From positions 1 to 44,256 of the forward strand of contig NZ_CALUYG010000023.1 in the NCBI RefSeq assembly GCF_944324935.1: 44,256 nt of DNA. The letters are read 5' to 3'. The notes beneath the pieces were generated by a model that saw only the letters and a list, made by a program, of their open reading frames with translations, had not been told where the DNA came from and made no database searches. Position 1 is the first letter of the stretch. Each line of letters starts with the position of its first letter. Position numbers and translations under genes: made by a program. The stretch is from an uncultured Desulfovibrio sp. (GTDB lineage: Bacteria; Desulfobacterota; Desulfovibrionia; Desulfovibrionales; Desulfovibrionaceae). Of the stretch, positions 44,146 to 44,256 are shown piece after piece.

Positions 44146-44256
44146 ATGAATGCGCTTGTGGGGGGAAGGCGACCCTTTGTGGCAGATTGTCAAACGAAAG
44201 TTGACACAAAGAAGACCCCGTCTTCCCTCATTTTTTCCACAGTTGTCTTGTAACCG
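44146..44256. other. 3' flank of clpB at window end
   Basis: A G-rich leader-like motif, as seen before the repeat arrays, occurs at about 44156-44176 without any repeat unit. The perfect palindrome TGTCAA-ACGAAAG-TTGACA lies at 44188-44206, and its right half is a consensus -35 hexamer. Confidence 0.45.
44211..44236 (+). terminator. possible terminator of clpB
   Basis: GAAGAC-CCC-GTCTTC is followed after 5 nt by six Ts. The stem is short, so confidence is moderate. Confidence 0.5.

Overview
The window is high-GC bacterial DNA with a gene set typical of a sulfate-reducing Desulfovibrionaceae (Deltaproteobacteria / Desulfobacterota). Pointers are a clostridial-type 2[4Fe-4S] ferredoxin, a PxxKW cysteine-rich protein, a stand-alone IMP cyclohydrolase domain, the long-N-terminus form of HflX, and a CbpA-CbpM-ClpB chaperone operon. 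A Desulfovibrio close to D. piger or D. desulfuricans is my best guess, from gene content and GC only. This is mostly a housekeeping chromosome segment. I see no prophage, CRISPR array, insertion sequence or rRNA.

Layout. 1-620: tRNA-Pro(UGG) and tRNA-His(GUG) on the minus strand, each with its own promoter and terminator. 767-2858: murA and a BON-domain lipoprotein (+). 2924-5217: IMP cyclohydrolase then hflX (-), with hflX lacking any usual start codon for its conserved N-terminus. 5508-8867: exonuclease III (+), a racemase remnant (+), a small coiled-coil-like protein (-) and an SDR oxidoreductase (+). 9057-11124: compact minus-strand cluster of ferredoxin, YkgJ-type Cys-cluster protein, an unrecognised protein and a TPR protein. 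11187-14742: HtrA protease (-), diverging from cobT overlapping an orphan Opp/Dpp ATPase (+). 15377-19460: esterase, yajC, secD, secF (-). 19523-20842: MTA/SAH deaminase (+). 21005-37825: a nearly continuous minus-strand block of about 17 kb, in transcription order BI-1 protein, RNase R, MurJ, PxxKW protein, M20 peptidase, MnmG, PilZ protein, CorC-like protein, Lnt, RF2, degenerate GGDEF protein, FlhG-like ATPase, HU, DapA, flavodoxin-fold reductase. 38021-39681: periplasmic cyclophilin and an unrecognised membrane protein (+). 40180-44145: cbpA, cbpM, clpB (+).

Functional links. Cell-envelope functions dominate (MurA, MurJ, DapA, Lnt, SecDF-YajC, HtrA, lipoprotein, cyclophilin). A second group concerns translation and RNA (tRNAs, MnmG, RF2 with its programmed +1 frameshift, RNase R, HflX). 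A third is protein quality control (HtrA, CbpA/CbpM/ClpB). Second-messenger functions are hinted at by a PilZ receptor and, a few genes on, a GGDEF-like protein that has lost its catalytic motif and is translationally coupled to an FlhG/MinD-type ATPase.

The most interesting non-coding signal is a family of 71-72-bp GC-rich units, six copies at three loci, all on the + strand and all just 3' of a + strand stop codon. Paired substitutions between copies keep two hairpins intact, which points to selection on structure rather than a protein. The best candidate for an undescribed protein system is the ferredoxin / YkgJ / unknown / TPR cluster.
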